Source of the DNA: Symsagittifera roscoffensis
Taxonomy: Eukaryota; Xenacoelomorpha; Acoela; Convolutidae
Assembly (NCBI RefSeq): GCF_963678635.1
Contig: NC_087064.1
Location: 48,155,346-48,219,345 of the forward strand
DNA length: 64,000 bases
Direction of reading: 5' to 3'
Shown: in pieces, positions 1 to 12,869 of the stretch
Numbering within the stretch: position 1 is the first letter of the stretch
How the letters are laid out: each line of letters opens with the position of its first letter
Position numbers and translations under genes: made by a program
Notes under the pieces: model-generated
What the model was told of the DNA's origin: nothing
Seen by the model: the letters and a program-made list of their open reading frames with translations, nothing else
The model's database searches: none

Positions 1-417
1 ATCTTCAAAAGAAGTAAAAGAAAACATGCTTGCCATCCCTGAAAACCTCGTTTGAATGTTAGTTGCAACACAAAGTGCGGACAAAACTTCAGTGAGCAAT
101 GTGGATTAAGGATCAACGTGAGCCAAAATCTCGCCATGTGGGTGAAAGAACAACGTAGGTACGACAACCCGGTAGGACAGCATTTGCAGTTAAAATCAGA
201 AATTATAGACCAAACAAAAAACACTCATGAGCAACTCACGCTACAATCAGTGTTTATGTAGGCCCAAAATAAACACCCGCAAGTAAATCAAGAGAAAAGC
301 GTTAACCTTGAAATTTTAGTCTGTTTATAAAGTTAGCTAACTTTGAACAAAATTTGGACATTAAAAAAGTTGGCAATCAAAAATAAAATAATTTTTCGAA
401 CACATTTGATTCGAGCG
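1..417. other. Left edge, no gene recognised
   Basis: A short reading frame opens at about 52-261 and holds a few cysteines, but it has no ATG start, no recognisable domain and no splice signals I trust. I see no repeat shared with the rest of the window. This is the only part of the first 15 kb not explained by duplicated units or transposons. Confidence 0.4.
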
Positions 418-639
418 CAATGTGTAACCTCATATTTTTATGCACACTTTGTTTTCAAGCAGTTCTGAGTGTTTTGATTTCTGTGTTTATAGTTAGAGTT
501 TTGTAGATTTGGGTGGAAAAATTAAAATGATCCGACTGGTCTGTTGTTCTGTTCTGCTCAGCTGAGATATTTGGATTTGCGATCTAGTTGAAAAGAATGA
601 CAGTTGTGACAAGAGTGTTCAGCGGCCTTGCAGTCTGTA

Positions 640-1194
640 CACGCACTGGAGTTCCATAAATTATATGATTCATTGTCATTTTGAGGTCAGTATCTATGAA
701 ACTACAAAATAATCGATAAGAACTCATCAAAACTGGAAAATAATTCTAGTTTTTTTTGTCTAAACATATTATAGTCGACTAAAATACATTAATTTGCAAA
801 ATTTTTTCAAGGTTATATAATTTCTTTTTTCGTAGGGGAGTGGAGGGATTTGCGCAAATTCGGATGGGGCAAAGTGAGGAAAGCGGTTGGATTTGAGTAG
901 GTTTAGATGGCGAGTAGCCCGTATGTAGCGCAGAAAGTTTGCAAGTTTTGTAAATGATTTTGCAAAAAAATGTAAAGATTAAAATCCGTTATAATCATTT
1001 ATATTGGATTTTAACTGGATTATAATACCTTAGAATGAATTTTAATGGATTGTGTTTTCACGAATAATCGATTATGTTGACCATATAATCGATTTTGTGG
1101 TCTAAATTTAAAACAATAATGGATTATCATGACAACATTTCAGACAACAACTTTTCAGTATAATCGCTTATTATCCAAGGAACTCCAGTGCGGG
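640..1194. mobile_element. MITE-1 copy, Tc1/mariner-like by TIR and TA
   Basis: The left end CACGCACTGGAGTTCC and the right end GGAACTCCAGTGCGGG are inverted repeats about 555 bp apart. A TA lies directly before the left end. The right side reads AA then TA, so the target duplication has decayed. The interior is AT-rich with AATCGATTATAAT-like palindromes and no transposase frame. Copies occur at 5121-5700 and 43574-43934, with related ends at 41474 and 41969. Confidence 0.65.
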
Positions 1195-1237
1195 AATACA
1201 ACAGGGCACCGAGCTGAAAAGCCCCTTGCTGGAGCTA

Positions 1238-1600
1238 CCTGCACTCATTGAAAATAGAAAACAATAGATTAAAATGGGTTTTTATTGTCAGTCTCCATAA
1301 ATATCAAAAAAATTGATTATAACTGAATAAAAAAGGATAATAATGTTACTATTGTTCGAAACGATAAAAATCATTACAATCGTTTATAATCGATTCTAAC
1401 CGACTTTTTTAAAAACAAAATTTCTCGAATTGTATTGTTTTATAATCCATTATAATGGATACTAATCCATTATTATTGAACAATTGTCATCGCTTCATTT
1501 TGTTGCGATAATAAAAATAATATTATAAGAGGTTTTTCGGTAAAATTGTAATCAACCATTAATGATTATATTTATTAAAGTGTCACCAAAAAGTTACATC
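1238..1600 (+). mobile_element. MITE-2, right end missing
   Basis: The left end CCTGCACTCATTG follows a TA and matches the left part of the complete copy at 59665-60703. The final ~140 bp with the right terminal repeat are absent. An internal deletion also removes the block that holds the nested hAT-type MITE in the other copies. Confidence 0.55.
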
Positions 1601-2868
1601 AGATGTATTTGAACAAGCAAATTACTATCATTCAAAAAACAAAACATAAACAGCCAACACCCAACTTCCACCATTACTTCAACCCCCCGTTCAGTTTTGT
1701 ATAATCAGTGACGGATGAATTTTTTCTTAACTGTATTCACGTATTTAATAATAGTGTGCTTGGTTCCATCCCACAATCAGTTTTGTAACTGCGAAAGCTG
1801 ATGCAACAATAAAAAAAGTCTCTCTCAAATATAATCTGAAATGATCAAGTATTCAGTTTTTGAAGTCTTCGATTAAATTAACTGGAAGTCCGTATTATGG
1901 ATTTATATTACCAAAATTGGTTATATGGGTATAGTGCTAAGACTACGAAAAAGCAAGGAATCATGGCAAGTTTCTTCAGAACTGATTACCTTCAAGTCGT
2001 ATTAAACGATGATGAGCAAAAACATCTTGTGTGATATACATTTTGGTGAATTCGAGTTTGCGAGTTTCTTTCGGTATCCAGTATAAATCTCTGTTCTTGC
2101 TAGTTTTGAGCCTGTTTGGCTAGGGCCGACACAAGCAAAACAATATCTGATGAATTATTTATTCTAATTGATTGGATTTAATCAGTTTTGTTTGAATATA
2201 GCTCCTAGATCATTTTTCAAAAGTTTTGTAGATGAAGTAAATCTAGATTAAATATAGAAAAGGATCTGATTCCAATTTTAGACTTTTAAGAAGCTCAGAT
2301 ACAAGCAGTGGCTTCATGTGTTAATATTACACCCCAGTGTCTATAGTCTGACGGCAGCGGTTTGAAAGAATCAGGTTTGACTCTTAATGAGAAAATGGCG
2401 GGGATTTTTTGTCAGTTGGCTTCTGGATGAAAATTAAGGTCTAGCAAAACAAAAGTTTACTTATTACCAGAAGTTCTATCTCTTTTCCTTCACTAGCATA
2501 GTAGCGGCACTAAAATAATTTCATAATTTCTGGTGCGTGTCTGCATTATAATTGAGTTTAAAAGGTAAATATTGTTTTGTGAATCTAAAAGTTATTTAAT
2601 CTAAAAATTTGAGGCGGGCACTAACATCCTAACTTCTTAATCCATTTTCAAACATTTGGAGCTCGTTTACTAGATTGAGATTGGTACAAGATGTTACACA
2701 AATATCAGCTTTTAAAGAAGCAAATAAACTAGCACAAAATTCCTCGAAAATTATTCAGGGGACAGCTCAAACTGGATGTAAAAAAGTGAAAAATGGGAAC
2801 CTTTTGGGTGGCGAGGAGTCCAAATTCTCAAGTAAAAGAAGCGTCCGCATCCTCAAATCAGTCCCGGG

Positions 2869-3558
2869 TATACATTTTTTTTGTTTGTGGCTTCTTGTAG
2901 GGTTGAGTCATACAACCCCCATCTTACTGCCCCCTAACCCACGTCTGACTAAAATGAAAATAAAAAAAACTGGCTGTTGTGCTATTCAAGCAGGTCCGTT
3001 TGCATTTATCTGAACAAAAACTTCAACGATTAATTTTTAAATTGTAAAACTGTTTGACGGTGTTCAGAGGGACGTATCTATGCCGCAAGTGTAAGACCTG
3101 AATTTATTCGCATCATCAAAAAAAACACAATGTTAAATATCTATAACTTGTCTTATTTCACTAGGATTCAAACTGAGCTAACAAAATATTCTAGTTTGAG
3201 CCCTATACATTTTTTTTGTTTGTAGCTTCTTGTAGGGTTGAGTCATACAACCCCCATCCTACTGCCCCCCAACCCACGTCTGACTAAAATGAAAATAAAA
3301 AAAATAACTGGCTGTTGTGCTATTCAAGCAGGTCCGTTTGACCAGAAAAATCTTTGCATTAATCTGAACAAAAACATCATCGATTAACTTTTATATTGTA
3401 AAAGGGTTTGACGGTGTTCAGAGGGATGTGTATCTATGCCGCAAGTGTAAAACCTGAATTTGTTCGCATGATCAGAAAACACACTGTTGAATATCTATAA
3501 ATAACCTTAATTCACCAGGACTCAAACTGAGCAAACAAGCTATTCTAGTTTGAGTCCT
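2869..3558 (+). repeat. ~340-bp local tandem duplication
   Basis: The block 2869-3203 is repeated at 3204-3558, from the start tatacattttttttg to a tagtttgag near the end. U2 and U4 hold a single copy of this block (about 7915-8255 and 46150-46490), so the duplication is private to U1. Confidence 0.8.
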
Positions 3559-4299
3559 AGGAAGAAGTGACCTGAATTGAAGCAAAATTCACTGAAAAAT
3601 TCAGAAAAACAATCTGCATAAACTCCTGTTGATGCATGCGCGCATGAGTGTTTTGAACGAAAACAATCTGTTGTTTTGAAATTGGTGCAACTTGCAATGT
3701 GACAGTTTTTTAAACAATTTTTTTCTCAAACACTATGCTCAGCGAGCTTGAAAAATTTTATTTTTTTTTATTTATTAGGCTCTATAGTTACCAGGCTTTT
3801 TTTCAATATAAGGCCCGGACTTTTGCGAGTTTTAGACAATTTAGGAATGTGCGCTCAGTGATTCTTTTATTTATAGCCAATGTCCAGACCACAATTTTCA
3901 CAAAATTTTTCTTTTTATTTGTTCCTTGATTTGGTGACTTCTTCCGCATCAGTGCTAAAAAAACTGTCCAACTCATTTTTATAACCAAGCCAATAGCCAA
4001 GTCTTTTTTTTGAATCAGTGATTTATATAGACTTCTTTTAATTCAGTGATCAAAAGAACGGTTGAACTCAATTTTTTTTATTTCGATTACATCCACAAAC
4101 GTATTAAACTTTGCTGACAACTGCCTGGCAATAAATCCAAATATGCAAGAGAATTGAATCAGTGTTTTAAGTGGGTTTCTGTTATTATTCATTTTCGGAT
4201 TGGTTTGTAGAATAGTTTTTTATCTACTTTTTTTAACTTCAAATTCAGTCAAAAAATTTCCAAAGATTTCAGACCAAGGCTGTTCTACTTGCATCCATT

Positions 4300-4600
4300 T
4301 TCACCGTTAATAATCGATTATATTAGGATTTCAGTACCAACCTTACTAAAATTGAGAAACAATCGATTTTAATCAATTAATAATCGATTTTAATCTCTCT
4401 TTTTCAGATCAAACTATAGTTAATTCTAATCCCTTTTAACCGACTATAATCAATTATTTATTCCTCCACTTTTCTATACAATTACAATGAACTAAAATTA
4501 ATTATAATCCTTTTTTTTATTCAAATTTCTAATTCATTAGTTTTGCACAAAATTCCATTATAATCGATTATAATTGATTATAATCCCTTTTGTTAGTCCA
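4300..4600. repeat. AATCGATTATAAT-rich tract in the U1 tail
   Basis: Many overlapping copies of the self-complementary words ATCGAT and ATTATAAT occur here. Matching tracts lie at about 42770-43060 (U3) and 41500-41735. No open frame is kept through it. It is probably the interior of a decayed MITE of the same group. Confidence 0.55.
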
Positions 4601-5120
4601 TTTTGTCTTCGCAGTTGCATCTACATGTTTATACTTTATGCTTTTTGTAGACGTTGGTTCATATGAGAAAAGAGAAAAAAGTTTTTTAAAAATTTCCAAC
4701 CAATTCAATTTTATAAGGTTTTTTTTATAAATTCTTCCCCATAAGAATTGTTTTGTTATGCTCATTTCAGGCTTTTTAACCACCAAAACATCAGCAAATT
4801 GATTTAGTTTCATGACTGATGATTCGGAAGATTTTTCCGCGGGAATTTTTTAAAAAAAATGAAAGGATCTCTATACCCTTCAATAAATAAGAGATCAATG
4901 TTTAACCTCATATTTTTATGCACACTTTGTTTCCAATCAGTTCTGAGTGTTTTGATTTCTGTGTTTATAGTTAGAGATTTGTAGATTTGGGTGAAAAATT
5001 AAAACGATCCGACTGGTCTGTTGTTCTGTTCTGCTCAGCTGAACTAGATATTTGGATTTGCCATGTAGTTGAAGAGAATGGCAGTTGTGACAAGAGTGTT
5101 CAGCGGCCTTGCAGTCTGTT

Positions 5121-5700
5121 CACGCACTGGAGTTCCATAAATTAAATTATATATTGTCATTTTGAGGTCAGTATCTATGAAACTACAAAAATTATTGATA
5201 ATAACTCATCAAAACTGGAAATTAATTCTAGTTTTTTGTCTAAACATATTATAGTCGACTAAAATCCATTATAATGTATTTTTTGAGAAATTATGAATTT
5301 TGCAAAATTTTTTCAAGGTTATATCATTTCTTTTTTCGTAGGGGAGTGGAGGGATTTTTGCAAATGCGGATGGGGGCAAAGTGAGGGAAGCGGTTGATTT
5401 GCGTAGGTTTAGATTGCGAGTAGCCCGTATGTAGCGCAGAAAGTTTGCAAGTTTTGCAAATGATTTTGCAAAAAAATGTAAAGATTAAAATCCGTTATAA
5501 TCAATTATAATGGATTTTAACTGGATTATAATACCTTAGAATTGATTTCAATGGGTTGTATTTTTACGAATAAATGATTATGTTGACCATATAAACGATT
5601 TTGTGGTCTAAAATTAAAACAATAATGGATTATCATGACAACATTTCAGACAACAATATTTCAGTATCATCGCTTATTATCCAAGGAGCTCCGGTGCGGG
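5121..5700. mobile_element. MITE-1 copy in U2
   Basis: The ends CACGCACTGGAGTTCC and GGAGCTCCGGTGCGGG are inverted. The interior is AT-rich and aligns with the U1 copy. The preceding dinucleotide is TT rather than TA. Confidence 0.6.
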
Positions 5701-5743
5701 AATACAACAGGGCACAGAGCTGAAAAGCCCCTTGCTGGAGCTA

Positions 5744-6630
5744 CCTGCACTCATTGAAAATAGAAAACAATAGATTAAAATGGGTTTTTATTGTCAGTCT
5801 CCATAAATATCAAAAAAATTGATTATAACTGAATAAAAAAGGATAATAATGTTACTATTGTTCGAAACGATAAAAATCATTACAATCGTTTATAATCGAT
5901 TTTAACCGACTTTTTTTAAAACAAAATTTCTCGAATTGTATTGTTTTATAATCCATTATAATGGTTTCTAATCCATTATTATTCAACAATTTTCGTCGCA
6001 TCATTTTGTTTTGTTTTTGTTTTGTTTTGTGTTCTTTTCAGTTGGATGCCGAACTAAGAGAAACTGTAATTTTGTACTTATAGCCTGGAGCGGTTTAAGA
6101 GGGACTGGATTTTCCCCTTTGAACTATCTTGAGATATCAATTTTTGGTGACGGACCGCAAGAACTTTCTAAAGGCGCCTTTGACGTCATTATATACTAAT
6201 TTTGAGGGGGGAGAGCGCACCAAAAAACGCAATTTTTAGATCAAAGTTTTCCAACAATTGTCTAAAAACGCCTTTTTTTACTGCTTATTCATTATTTTGC
6301 CTGCGGCGCAGAAACTTTGATCAAAATGGGGTCTTTATAGTGAGCTAGGAGAGCTCAGAAAATCAATCTAAAAAAAGGTCAAAAAAATGTTTGAAAAATT
6401 TCCCCTCCCCCGAGAAAATCCTTGATCCGCCACTGCTTATAGCTTAAACTTACATTGAATTTGATTTTTACTGTTTCTTCATGCAGAATAGCTAAACTAT
6501 AATCCATTATAATTGATTTTTTTTGTGAGATAATTTTTTGATACAAAAATAATATTATGAGGTTTTTCGGAAAAATTGTAATCGATTATAACTGATTATA
6601 TTTTATTAAAATTTTACCAAAAATTTAAAT
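5744..6630 (+). mobile_element. MITE-2 copy in U2, right end missing
   Basis: The left end CCTGCACTCATTG follows TA at 5742-5743. The body matches 59665-60703 and contains the nested hAT-type element at 6085-6435. The terminal repeat expected at the right end is not present. Confidence 0.6.
6085..6435. mobile_element. Nested hAT-type MITE with 8-bp TSD
   Basis: An exact 8-bp direct repeat, CTTATAGC, flanks the element at 6077-6084 and 6436-6443. The ends are imperfect inverted repeats (CTGGAGCGGTTTAAG against CAGTGGCGGATCAAGG on the other strand). An 8-bp duplication with CAG-starting ends is the usual hAT signature. The same insertion is seen at 44316-44677 and 60001-60373. Confidence 0.75.
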
Positions 6631-8623
6631 CAGATGTATTTGAACAAGCAATTTACTATCACTCGAAAAACAAAAAATATACATCCAACACCCAACTTCC
6701 ACCAATACTTCAATCCCCCGTTCAGTCTTGTATAATCAGTGACTGATGAAATTTTTTTTTACTGTATCCACGTATTTAATAATAGCGTACTTTGGTTCCA
6801 TCCCACAATCAGTTTTTTAACTGCAAAAGCTGATGCAACAATAAAATTTTTCTCTCTCGAATATATTCTGAAATAATCAAATCTTCAGTTTTTTCAGTCT
6901 TCGATTAAATTAACTGGAAGTCCGTATTATGGATTCATATTACCAAAATTGGTAATATGGGTAATGTTGTTAAGACTAAGAAAAAGTAAGGAATCATGGC
7001 GAGTTTCTTCAGAACTGATTACCTTCATACCGTATTAAACGATGATGAGCAAAAACATGTAGTGTGATTTATATTTTGGTGATTTCGATAGTTTGCGAGT
7101 TTCTTTCGGTATCCAAAATAAATCTCTTTTCTCGCTAGTTTTGACCCTGCTTGGATATGGCTGACCTAAGCAAAACAATGTCTGATAAAATATTTATTCA
7201 GATTAATTGCATTTGGTCAGTTTTTGTTTAAATATAGCTCCTAGATCCCTTTTCAAATGTTTTGTAGATGAAGTAATTCTAGATTAAGTATAGAAAGGGA
7301 TCTAATTCCAATTTTAGACTTTTAAAAAGCTCAGACATAAGCAGTGGCTTCATGTATTATTAATATCCCCCCAATGTCTATAGTCTGCCTGCAGCGGTCT
7401 GAAAGAATCAGCTTGGAGTCTTAATGAGATAATGGCGTGGATTTTTTGTCAGTTGGCTTCTGGATTACAATTAAGGGTTAGCAAAAGAAATTTTACTCAT
7501 TACCAGAAGTTCTATCTCTTTTCCTTCACTAGCAGAGTAGCCGCACAAAAATAAGTTCATAATTTCTGGTGCGTGTCTGCTTTATAATTGAGTTTAGTAG
7601 GTAAATATTGTTTTGTGAATCTAAAAATTCTTTAATCTAAAAATTTGAGGCAGGCGCTAATATCCTAACTTCTTATTCCATTTTCAAACATTTGTAGCTG
7701 GTTTTCTAGACTAAGATTGAAACGAGATGTTACACTTTAAATTCAGCTTTTAAAGAAGCAAATAAATAAGCACAAAATTCCTCGAAAAATGTTAAGGGGC
7801 CATCCCAAACTGGATGTAAATTAGTGCAAAAGGGAAACCTTTTGGGTGGCGAGGAGTCGAAATCCTGAAGTACAAAAGGCGTCAGCAACCGCGAATCAGC
7901 TCCCGGTGTACAGTTTATTTTGTTTGTGGCTCCTTGTAGGATTGAGTCACACAACCCCCATCCTACTGCCCCAACCCACGTCTGACTAAAAAGAAAATAT
8001 GAATAACCGCTGTTGTGCTATTCAAGCAGGTCCGTTTGACCAGAAAAATCTTTGCATTAATCTGAAGAAAAACTTCAACGATTAATTTTTAAATGATAAA
8101 ACTGTTTGACGGTGTTCAGAGGGACGTGTATCTATGCCGCAAATGTAAGACCTGAATTTATTCGCATCATCAAAAAAACACAATGTTAAATATCTATAAA
8201 TTGTCTTATTTCACTAGGACTCAAATTGAGCTAACAAGATGTTCTAGTTTGAGCCCTGGAAAGAAGTGACCTGAATGGAAGCATAGTTTACTGAAAAGCT
8301 GAAAAAAAACAATCTGCATAAACTCCTGTTGTTGCATGCGCGGTTGAGTGTTTTGAGCGAAAACACTCCGTTTTGAAAGTAGCTGCAACTTGCAATGTGA
8401 CATTCTTTTAAACAAATTCTTCTCAAACACTTTTCTTAGCGAGCTTAAAAAGCTTATATTTATTGGGCTTTTTTTAAAAATCTAAGGTAGGGATTTTTGC
8501 GAGTTTTAGACAATTTAGGAATGTGCACTCAGTGATTCTGTTATTTATAGCCAAGGTTCAGACCACAATGATCAAAAACTTTTTCTTTTTCACTTTTTTT
8601 TATTGATTTGGAGACTTCTTTTG

Positions 8624-10080
8624 GAGTGGAGCGATCTATTCCAACTAGCAATAATCGCAAAGGAGAATATCGGAATCGAAAATCTCTTGAATCCATCGGA
8701 ACGATATCACCCACTTCCCCCAACATTGGAAAATCCGCCGGAAAACGAATCCGACGCTCAAAAAACATCTCGCATCGAGAGGAATATTCGAGAACAAAAG
8801 AGGTTTGACGACGAAGAAATGGCCTCAATAAAGTCAGAAACCAAGAAATTCAACGGCATGAGACTTGAAGAAGCGGACAAAAAACTCAGATCCATACTCT
8901 ATCTAGCCCTCGGAAACGAAGGAAAGAAAATATTCGGCCAAAAGTTCACGAGAGTTAAAGTTCTACAAATTTCCTTCAAAGAGTTTTGGGAAAATTTGTC
9001 CGTAGCTTTTGTGAGAAAGACAAACATAACCTTCGAAAGACACAAGCTATTAAACAGAAAACAGAGGGACAGAGAATCATTAGAACAATTCTGGGGGGCA
9101 CTTGCAGAAATGGCAAAAAGATGTAACATTCCCACAGGAGAAGACGAATGGATTCGAGATATTTTTATCAATAATATGAAGAACTCGGACATCCAACGGA
9201 AACTTCTCACGGAAACCCTACCTCCACTAGAAGCCTTAAATGTAGCCCTGATTGACGAAAAAGGAATAACAAACCACATCAAAATGACGAGTACTTTTAA
9301 ATCCAACGGATATTCTTCCAACAAATCTTTTAATCATTTTAATGTAAAAAGAGAACCCACCCTAAACATCGAAAGAACTAACACATTTATGAAATGCGGC
9401 GGAAACTTTACTAAAGGACACCTAGAGGTTTGCCCCGCTAAAGACACGACTTGTACGACTTGTAAATATCGAGGACATTTTACTAGACTCTGTAAATCAC
9501 GCCGTAAAAATGTAAATATTGTGGATAGTCAATTTGTAAATAATACAGATCATAATTATCCTTCGGAACAGCCGGATGTACATATCGACCGCGTTAATAG
9601 AGAATGCTGTGGAGTAATCAACGCATGGTCGGAGTCCGGACAGAGCGATAACGATGATTACTCTGTATTAAACGTAACAACTATCTACGACGATCAAGGA
9701 AAGGAATTGAAGAAACTACTAAACATCGGCTTAGGAAATGAAAACCAAGTAATTCTCAATATACATGTGGATTCAGCAAGCTCTGTAAGCTTCCTTAAAC
9801 AGAATGTGTTACACGAGTTGAAGTTACGAGACCCTTATATGAAAATATATCCAGTGGATAAAGCGACTAAAGGACTCTATTGCGGATTTACGAACAATGC
9901 AATAAATATCACTGGAAAAGTAATCGTCCCAATTTTCTCAAATGGATGGTCTCACAAGGAATGCCACTTCTTCCTAACTCAAGGTCACGAAAGAAACATC
10001 TTGGGAAACGACAATTTACCAAAAGTCGGAATCGAAGTTTCACAAAAACAATACACAACACTCACCAACAGAAGAACTTG
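8624..10080 (+). pseudogene. gag: Gag-protease remnant of Gypsy copy 1
   Basis: Gag forms the particle and binds RNA; the protease cuts the polyprotein. The frame is open from the deletion join into RT (to 10375). The capsid-like part shows the family pattern FWENL, ERHKLLNRKQ and EQFWGALAEMAKRC, followed by a CCHC zinc knuckle (C-T-T-C, G-H, C) at about 9452-9493. The protease site reads DSA at 9770-9778 instead of D-S/T-G. The apparent start at 8603 lies in unit U2 and is not the gag start. Unlike copy 2, copy 1 keeps gag, protease and the start of RT in one frame. Confidence 0.85.
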
Positions 10081-11000
10081 TAAGTCTATTAATTCAGTTA
10101 CCTCACTTGACATAGATAATGAAATAGAAATGATTTCCAAAACCTTCAAACAATTATTCCTTCGGATTGGAAAAATAAAAAATCAAACAAAAATAACACA
10201 CTTTCACGAACCACTAAAGCCAATTCAACTAAAAGGCAGGAGGGTCCCTTTACACTTACTGGATTCAGTAAAATTAGAATTATACAGACTCAAATCCGAA
10301 AGACACATCAAAAAACTAGAAAACTGTGACGAGGACAGATTCATTAGCCCGATAGTTATCACTTGTAAAAAAGACTAATCGATAAAGCTAGCTTTAGATT
10401 CAAAATTTATCAACAAACAAATCTACAAGAACAAATACCAGATGCCCAATATACACGAAATAGTGGATAAAGTAGCGGCTCAAATTTCAATTAATTCCGC
10501 CGGAAAAGTATGGTTTACAAATCTAGACCTAAAGAATGCATATAGTCAACTTTCGCTAGACAATTTTACTAGCAGCCAATGCAATTTTAGCCTAGTTGGC
10601 AGAGATATAACAGACACTTATCAATTTTTAACCGGTTTTTACGGACTCGGCAATATGCCAAACGAGTTTCAAAGAGTCATGGACTCAACTCTGGGAAATA
10701 TTCCTTTTACAAATTGTTACCTTGGCGACATATTAGTCGCTTCCAAAGGAAGTTTTAACGATCACAAGAAAATTGTTTATAAAATTTTATCAACGCTAGA
10801 TAGTTACAATTTCGCAACTAAATGGTCAAAATGCACATTTTTCCAAAAAGAAATCGAATGGCTCGGCTTTAAAATATGAAATCCGGAATCGCCCCACTCA
10901 TCGATAAAACCAAGGCAATCAAAGATATTCCAATTCCAAAAAATCTAAAGGAATTAAGATCATTCTTCGGGTCAACTAATCAGTAAATTAAATTTGTACC
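10081..11000 (+). pseudogene. pol: Reverse transcriptase remnant, copy 1
   Basis: RT copies the element's RNA into DNA. Visible motifs are KIYPVDKA-type linker sequence upstream, then ISPIVITCKKD, LALDSKF, KNKYQMPNI, FTNLDLKNAYSQL (with the first catalytic Asp) and the box normally read YxDD, which is YLGD here (GGC at 10724-10726). In-frame stops include TAA at 10376 and TGA at 10877. All of these are shared with copy 2, so they predate the duplication. The enzyme cannot work. Confidence 0.88.
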
Positions 11001-11139
11001 AAATTTAGCATCCGTCGGAAGCCCACTAAGACCTCGTTTCAACAAGAAGTCACTTTTCCTTTGGAATGAAGATCACACAAAAGCATTCGATAAGATGTAA
11101 TCAGAAATAGTAAATCTTACTGAAAACACCCACTTCGAC

Positions 11140-11778
11140 GTAAAAAAGCCCACGAGAGTAAAAACCGATGCTTCACATAACGGGTTAGGTGCATCCCTTG
11201 AACAACTCCATGAGAACGTTTGGAAAACAGTGTCATTTGCTTCAAGATTTTTAAATCCTCATGAATCTAAATATTCAACAAACAAATTAGAGTTATTAGG
11301 AGTTGTATGCGCGGTAGAACATTACAAAAATTATCTCTACACCTCCGAATTCGAAATTATTACCGACCGCAAAGCTCTCCTTTCCGCTTTGTCACCTAAT
11401 CACGGAAACAAAACGTACCATAGCCGATTGACAAGATGCGTAGATCATTTTTTACCATTTAATTTTACTATCAAGCATTTAGCGGGAAAAGATATTGGTT
11501 TTACCGACTTAATTTCAAGAACTCCTTCGGGTAAAGCAATTTCCCCATCACATTACGACGAAGAATTTGTAGTTGCAACTACCAAAAAAATATATAACGC
11601 ACTCAATTCTTTGGATAATGAAAATTCATTACGTAATTCAATTAATTCAATTTTGGAAAATTCCCAGTACACGAAATTACGAAATCACGAAATAATTACA
11701 GCATTGAATTTCGTCAATTCTTCCATTTCAATCTGCAATCAAAAACACTATAGAACAAAATTTTGTAACTCTAAATAA
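11140..11778 (+). pseudogene. pol: RNase H remnant, copy 1
   Basis: RNase H removes the RNA strand during reverse transcription. The sequence shows KTDASHNGLGASL, a Glu in KLELLGVVCAV, an ITD..ALL block and the DLISR end of the domain, the usual Gypsy pattern. The Asp of TDASH lies upstream of the main open stretch, which begins at about 11230. The connection to RT is broken by several stops between 10880 and 11120. The frame ends in TAA at 11776-11778. Confidence 0.82.
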
Positions 11779-12029
11779 ATTCTCTCGGATTTCTCAAGCA
11801 CCGATTCTACTAAAATCTTTCTATCAAATTCAGCCTTTATTTATTTTTTAATTCTTAACAGTAGCTTCATTAGTAATCCTTCGGATCTCAAACTTATAAA
11901 TAGTGTAAATATTTCAAATAACCTAATTGTAGTAAATCCTTCCACTTCCGGGATACAGGTCTCAATTGATTTTCAAATTTCCTCAGAGCATAAAAATTTA
12001 GTAACTAAATTTCGAGAAAATCTCAAATA

Positions 12030-12803
12030 ACCTGAAAGACCTTTGGATTTAAATACATTATTCAATGCAAAGTTGGTTGCTTTACTAACGGAAGATGATG
12101 AGATGTTAAACCCAATTGTGAAGGCTTTACAGAAAAAAGTAGAAAACATCAACGCAAATTACCGTTACTTACACCAATTTTCGAAAGACCTTCATGAATC
12201 CGACGGACTATTATATATGGATGGAAAATTGGTTATTCCGTTTACACTTAAAAATGCCGTTCTAAAAACTTTACATGAATCTCACCCTGGCCAATTCGGT
12301 ATGAAATACCTGGCACAATATATTTGGTGGCCTCATATAAACCGGCAAATTTACTTCCACGGGATTAATTGCACTCAATACACCCAAACTGGTTAGAACA
12401 TAAAAAGCATCATACCAACTACACAAATTAGCGAACTTGCCGCTTTATTTGAACCTAATGAGGAATTAAACCTCGATTTTGCCGGCCCATTAGATAACAA
12501 CTGGGGAAACAATAAATATATCTTCTTATGTATAGATCGTTTTTCAAAATTCCCATCAGCAAAAATTACATCTTCAACGTCATCAAACACGGTAATCGAA
12601 TTCCTTCAAGATTATTTTTATCTCCATGGGATTCCTAACTCTATTCGTGTTGACCACGCATCCTGTTTTACTAGTCAGGATTTTTAATTATTTTGTAATT
12701 CTCTTAATAGCAAATTAATACTTTGTACAGTTGGGGACCATCGTTCTAATGGTCTTGTAGAAAAACTTGTTCATAGTGTAAAAATCAAATTATTAGCAAT
12801 TTA
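12030..12803 (+). pseudogene. pol: Integrase remnant, copy 1
   Basis: Integrase inserts the DNA copy. The N-terminal zinc-binding pattern is visible (HESHPGQFG ... NCTQ), but the last Cys of the HHCC set is Tyr here (CTQY), while copy 2 keeps Cys. A private TAG at 12394-12396 follows (AAG in copy 2). The core has LDFAGPL with the first Asp, VDHASCF with the second, and GLVEKLVHTVK with Glu. Further stops after 12670 are shared with copy 2. The 11779-12030 gap between RNase H and integrase is open in short pieces only. Confidence 0.82.
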
Positions 12804-12869
12804 AGATCTTCCTTTCAATCAAAAATAAAATGTTCACCGTTCGAAATATACTTTAATTGAAAACCGAAC

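Larger units (their letters stand above)
418..4897 (+). repeat. ~4.5-kb tandem unit, copy U1
   Basis: The segment starts with a motif reading taacctcatatttttatgc. The same motif recurs at about 4900 and 43362, each time followed by the same order of sub-blocks: two TA-flanked MITEs, a roughly 2.5-kb non-coding middle, and a tail rich in AATCGATTATAAT. U1 and U2 differ at many positions, so this is an old duplication. No protein-coding gene is visible. Short frames such as 2675-3013 are not kept open in the sister copies. Confidence 0.75.
4898..8622 (+). repeat. ~4.5-kb tandem unit, copy U2, 3' truncated
   Basis: U2 has the same order of sub-blocks as U1 and ends abruptly at the TTTT of 8619-8622, where Gypsy sequence begins. 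From about 6640 onward it is very close to U4 (44862-46854), with only a few differences per 60-base line, whereas its first 1.7 kb is clearly more diverged from U4. This fits a recent duplication, or gene conversion, covering only the right part. No gene is visible. Confidence 0.7.

Noticed and set aside
2675-3013. 112-codon frame in unit U1
   Set aside because: It is not kept in U2 or U4, begins with a non-ATG codon and covers half of a private duplication.
6011-6199. Similar short frames at 6011 and 44221
   Set aside because: Both are translations of the nested hAT-type MITE and its surroundings, with no protein features.
8541-8828. Minus-strand frame also seen at 48312-48608
   Set aside because: It lies opposite gag in both copies and is a shadow of it.
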